Positions 36,575-38,677 of a DNA stretch of 38,677 nucleotides are shown one piece after another. The DNA comes from Enterocloster bolteae (GTDB taxonomy: Bacteria > Bacillota > Clostridia > Lachnospirales > Lachnospiraceae). The notes under the pieces are model-generated. The model saw nothing but the letters and a program-made list of their open reading frames with translations, made no database searches and had not been told where the DNA came from. The DNA is taken from NCBI GenBank assembly GCA_021772025.1, contig JAETNT010000036.1, positions 1 to 38,677 on the forward strand, given 5' to 3'. The translations under genes were made by a program, and so were the position numbers. How positions within the stretch are numbered: the first letter of the stretch is position 1; the number at the start of each line of letters is the position of its first letter.

Positions 36575-36592
36575 TAGGAAAGGAGTGCTTTT

Positions 36593-37348
36593 ATGAATCG
36601 AACAGATCTTGCAGAAAAGAATAATCAAAAATGGTTTCGGGGAAATGCTTTTTCGGAAGCTTCCTCTGATCCGGAATATGAGGAAATTGCCAGGCAGTTT
36701 CTCTGCGGAGATGCCCTTGCCCATGGCTCGCTCTCCGATACACAGCGGGCACTGGTGCTGCTTACTGCTCTGGCATCGAGCCAGACATGGAAACCGATCT
36801 CTAAGTACACACTGGCGGCCCTGGACATGGGAGTAAGACCGGAAGAAATCAAGGAGACCTTCTATCAGTGTGCGCCGTATACCGGATTAGAAAAAGTACA
36901 GTGTGCGCTGGATGAAGCAAATAAGGCATTTCAGACAGCAGGCATGATACAGCCTCTGGAAAAGCAGGCTAGAGTGACAGCAGAGACCAGGTTTGAAAAA
37001 GGGCTTGCAGTCCAGCAGGAAATCTTCGGAGTGGAAAATATAAATGCCATGCGGGAGAATGCCCCGCAGGAAATGAAACATATACAGGATTATCTGTCAG
37101 CATATTGCTTCGGGGATTTTTACACCAGAGGAACGCTGGATCTGAAGATGCGGGAGCTGATTACCTTCTGTGCAATCTGTTCCTTGGGCGGCTGCGAACC
37201 CCAGGCAAAGGCCCATGCCGCTGCAAATATCAGCGTAGGCAATACACGGGAAATGCTGATCGAGGCTATGACCGTATGCCTTCCGTTGATTGGTTTTCCA
37301 AGGACACTGAATGCCATTTCCTGTATTGACGTAGCGACAGGCAGGTAA
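36593..37348 (+). CDS. Carboxymuconolactone decarboxylase family protein (two domains)
   Basis: This 251-residue protein contains two CMD/AhpD-like helical domains (residues about 20-115 and 140-245). The first shows LSDTQRALVLLTALAS and the second LDLKMRELITFCAICSLGGCEPQAKAHAAANI. The AhpD CxxC redox pair is not present in that form; CAICSLGGC has Cys at other spacing. Such proteins often accompany aldo/keto reductases in operons, but the reaction is unknown. It begins 18 bases after the reductase stop, with AAAGGAG upstream. Confidence 0.85.
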   Translation: MNRTDLAEKNNQKWFRGNAFSEASSDPEYEEIARQFLCGDALAHGSLSDTQRALVLLTALASSQTWKPISKYTLAALDMGVRPEEIKETFYQCAPYTGLEKVQCALDEANKAFQTAGMIQPLEKQARVTAETRFEKGLAVQQEIFGVENINAMRENAPQEMKHIQDYLSAYCFGDFYTRGTLDLKMRELITFCAICSLGGCEPQAKAHAAANISVGNTREMLIEAMTVCLPLIGFPRTLNAISCIDVATGR

Positions 37349-37392
37349 GCCAAGCGGCTTCCATCATGGGACGGCTGCTGGAAGGAGGACAC

Positions 37393-37650
37393 ATGAACCG
37401 AAAAAGAATCGCAAAAACAGGAATTGATGTGTGCATGACAATACTGCTGCTGTTACAATCCTTGAGGAAAATGTGTCAACTAATCTTGACAAAATCAAAC
37501 CGACTGACTGGCGTGTTTGCCGAGGACAGGGCGGCCTTTATCACCAGCTTGGACGATTACAGCACAACCATTGATATTTACACGCATGTATCGGAGATTA
37601 AGTATCAGGAAGAGATTGGAAAATTTGGAAAGATGCAGACATTCGGCTAA
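37393..37650 (+). pseudogene. Recombination scar: truncated DUF4405-like start joined to integrase-like end
   Basis: Behind a good AAGGAGG the frame opens with MNRKRIAKTGIDVCMTIL, which resembles the start of DUF4405 membrane proteins. After about 21 codons the similarity stops, and the last 35 codons (DYSTTIDIYTHVSE) look like the C-terminus of a tyrosine recombinase, including the catalytic Tyr region. In a shifted frame, 37455-37518 reads ILEENVSTNLDKIKPTDWRV, which may be a third fragment. The whole looks like the mark left by loss of a mobile element. Confidence 0.55.
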
Positions 37651-37660
37651 GGGGGCTGTA

Positions 37661-37689
37661 TTGATTTTCGGGGGCTGACTGCATATAAT
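37661..37689 (+). promoter_or_regulatory. Promoter for the PD-(D/E)XK nuclease gene
   Basis: TTGATT (37661-37666) and TATAAT (37684-37689) are spaced by 17 bases, directly after the recombination scar and facing the nuclease gene. Confidence 0.6.
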
Positions 37690-37907
37690 TTAAGGAAATA
37701 ATAATCTGAAATAAGCTATGGTTGATGTAACGGCAAAAGAAGAAGGGTGGGAGCGTAAATGCTGGCAGCCGGACTATACGGAAAGCCGCCGCCCTTTTTC
37801 ATTTTTATGGAGGTTGGGCAAAAAATATTACAGCGGCAAGGGAAAAGGCCGCTTATGATGCAGCATGTAAACGGCTCCTGGCCAATAAGGTCATTCTGGC
37901 GTGGATC

Positions 37908-38564
37908 ATGAAAAGCTGTCTGGAAGAGTATAAAGACTATAGTGTCAATGAGATAGCGGAGAAATATATAGAGGGTGTCCCTCAGATTGCAGAGGCAGCA
38001 GTCAATCCGGACGAAGAGATACATGATAGCGAAGAACAGATCCGGGGAGTAAAAAATGAGGATAGTACGATACAGGAAGGGACCATCACTTATGATATCC
38101 GTTTTCTGGCAATCGTTCCGGGAACCGGAGAGACGATCCGCCTGATTGTCAACGTAGAAGCGCAAAATGACTTTTATCCAGGATATCCGATCATTAAGAG
38201 GGCGTTGTATTATTGCAGCCGGATGATCTCTTCCCAGTATGGTCCGGAATTTACGGAAACCCATTATGAGAAGATAAGGAAGGTATATTCCATATGGATA
38301 TGTCCTAATCCGCCGAAGAAGAGAGAGAATACGATCACTAGATACTTTGTTCAGGAAGAAAATCTGGTAGGCCAGGTGTCAGAACAGAAAGAAAATTATG
38401 ATTTGTTGACTGTGGTCATGATCTGCCTGGGTCATGCAGGAGATGATAATTATACAGGGATATTAAAGCTGCTGGATGTGCTTTTGTCTTCAGAAAAAGA
38501 AGCGGAAGAGAAGAAGAAAATCCTGCAGGAAGATTTTGATATTGCGATGACAAAGACATTGTAG
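37908..38564 (+). CDS. PD-(D/E)XK nuclease family transposase (Rpn-like), 5' end degraded
   Basis: This 218-residue protein has a nuclease core with Asp63 in TYDIRF and Glu84-Ala-Gln86 in VNVEAQNDF, as in the PD-(D/E)XK (Rpn/YhgA-like) transposase family. Members are common and often fragmentary in gut Clostridia. The frame upstream of ATG 37908 continues plausibly for about 29 codons (KNITAAREKAAYDAACKRLL) to 37821. It has no ATG there, while the ATG at 37808 is in another frame across a run of six A (37820-37825). The real start may therefore be lost by a one-base change, and the protein may be shortened. The 113 bases after the stop show no supported gene. Confidence 0.7.
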   Translation: MKSCLEEYKDYSVNEIAEKYIEGVPQIAEAAVNPDEEIHDSEEQIRGVKNEDSTIQEGTITYDIRFLAIVPGTGETIRLIVNVEAQNDFYPGYPIIKRALYYCSRMISSQYGPEFTETHYEKIRKVYSIWICPNPPKKRENTITRYFVQEENLVGQVSEQKENYDLLTVVMICLGHAGDDNYTGILKLLDVLLSSEKEAEEKKKILQEDFDIAMTKTL

Positions 38565-38677
38565 ATGATTGCGAAACAGGTCAATAATTTCATGCATATG
38601 GGAAAGCAGAAACAAAATTCTATCGGAATTGATGGAAATGATTGCTTGAACCACTATGGAGAGGGATGTAAGGGATA

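Overview
The window looks like a chromosomal stretch of an anaerobic, gut-type Firmicute, most likely a Lachnospiraceae/Clostridium cluster XIVa relative. The evidence is strong AGGAGG ribosome-binding sites, moderate GC, three CUT1 sugar ABC importers without their own ATPases, YesM/YesN-type two-component genes, a Cys-type sulfatase and a DUF362/ferredoxin protein. This is inferred from gene content and style; no marker gene fixes the species.

Layout. (i) 1-340: the 3' end of a group II intron (domains V/VI), then a good promoter and a structured leader ending in a terminator-like stem. (ii) 341-2311: a MATE transporter fused to a cytidylate-kinase-like domain. (iii) 2503-7137: ABC importer 1 (lipoprotein, two permeases) plus a cytoplasmic sulfatase. 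(iv) 7205-8314: a coiled-coil/zinc-ribbon protein and a convergent small-multidrug-export-family protein. (v) 8564-17476: ABC importer 2 (two permeases first, lipoprotein late) with an unclassified 839-residue protein, a GH105 hydrolase, an AraC regulator and a CE15-like esterase. (vi) 17735-20718: a small anchored protein, a DUF362/ferredoxin protein and O-acetylhomoserine sulfhydrylase. (vii) 20777-29080: a YesN/YesM two-component pair divergent from ABC importer 3 and a GH4 glycosidase. (viii) 29344-30852: an anchored transglutaminase-like protein. (ix) 30913-37348: an RpiR regulator, a beta-glucoside PTS IIBCA, a GH1 6-phospho-beta-glucosidase, a small ORF, an aldo/keto reductase and a carboxymuconolactone-decarboxylase-family protein. 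(x) 37393-38677: a recombination scar and a PD-(D/E)XK transposase-type nuclease.

Together the genes form a set of carbohydrate scavenging modules. Modules (iii) and (v) look like one cytoplasmic route for an anionic oligosaccharide. The lipoproteins capture it, the permeases import it with a shared ATPase encoded elsewhere, and enzymes without signal peptides remove sulfate (sulfatase), esters (CE15-like) and unsaturated uronic acid ends (GH105). The 839-residue protein may be a new lyase or hydrolase in that route. Module (vii) imports an unphosphorylated glycoside for GH4. Module (ix) takes up beta-glucosides by PTS.

Points most worth a second look are the 839-residue protein and its cytoplasmic pathway, the MATE-kinase fusion behind a possible guanidine-type riboswitch, a 36-bp hairpin between importer 3 and GH4, the unusual translation start of the third binding protein, and hairpins placed after all three binding-protein genes.
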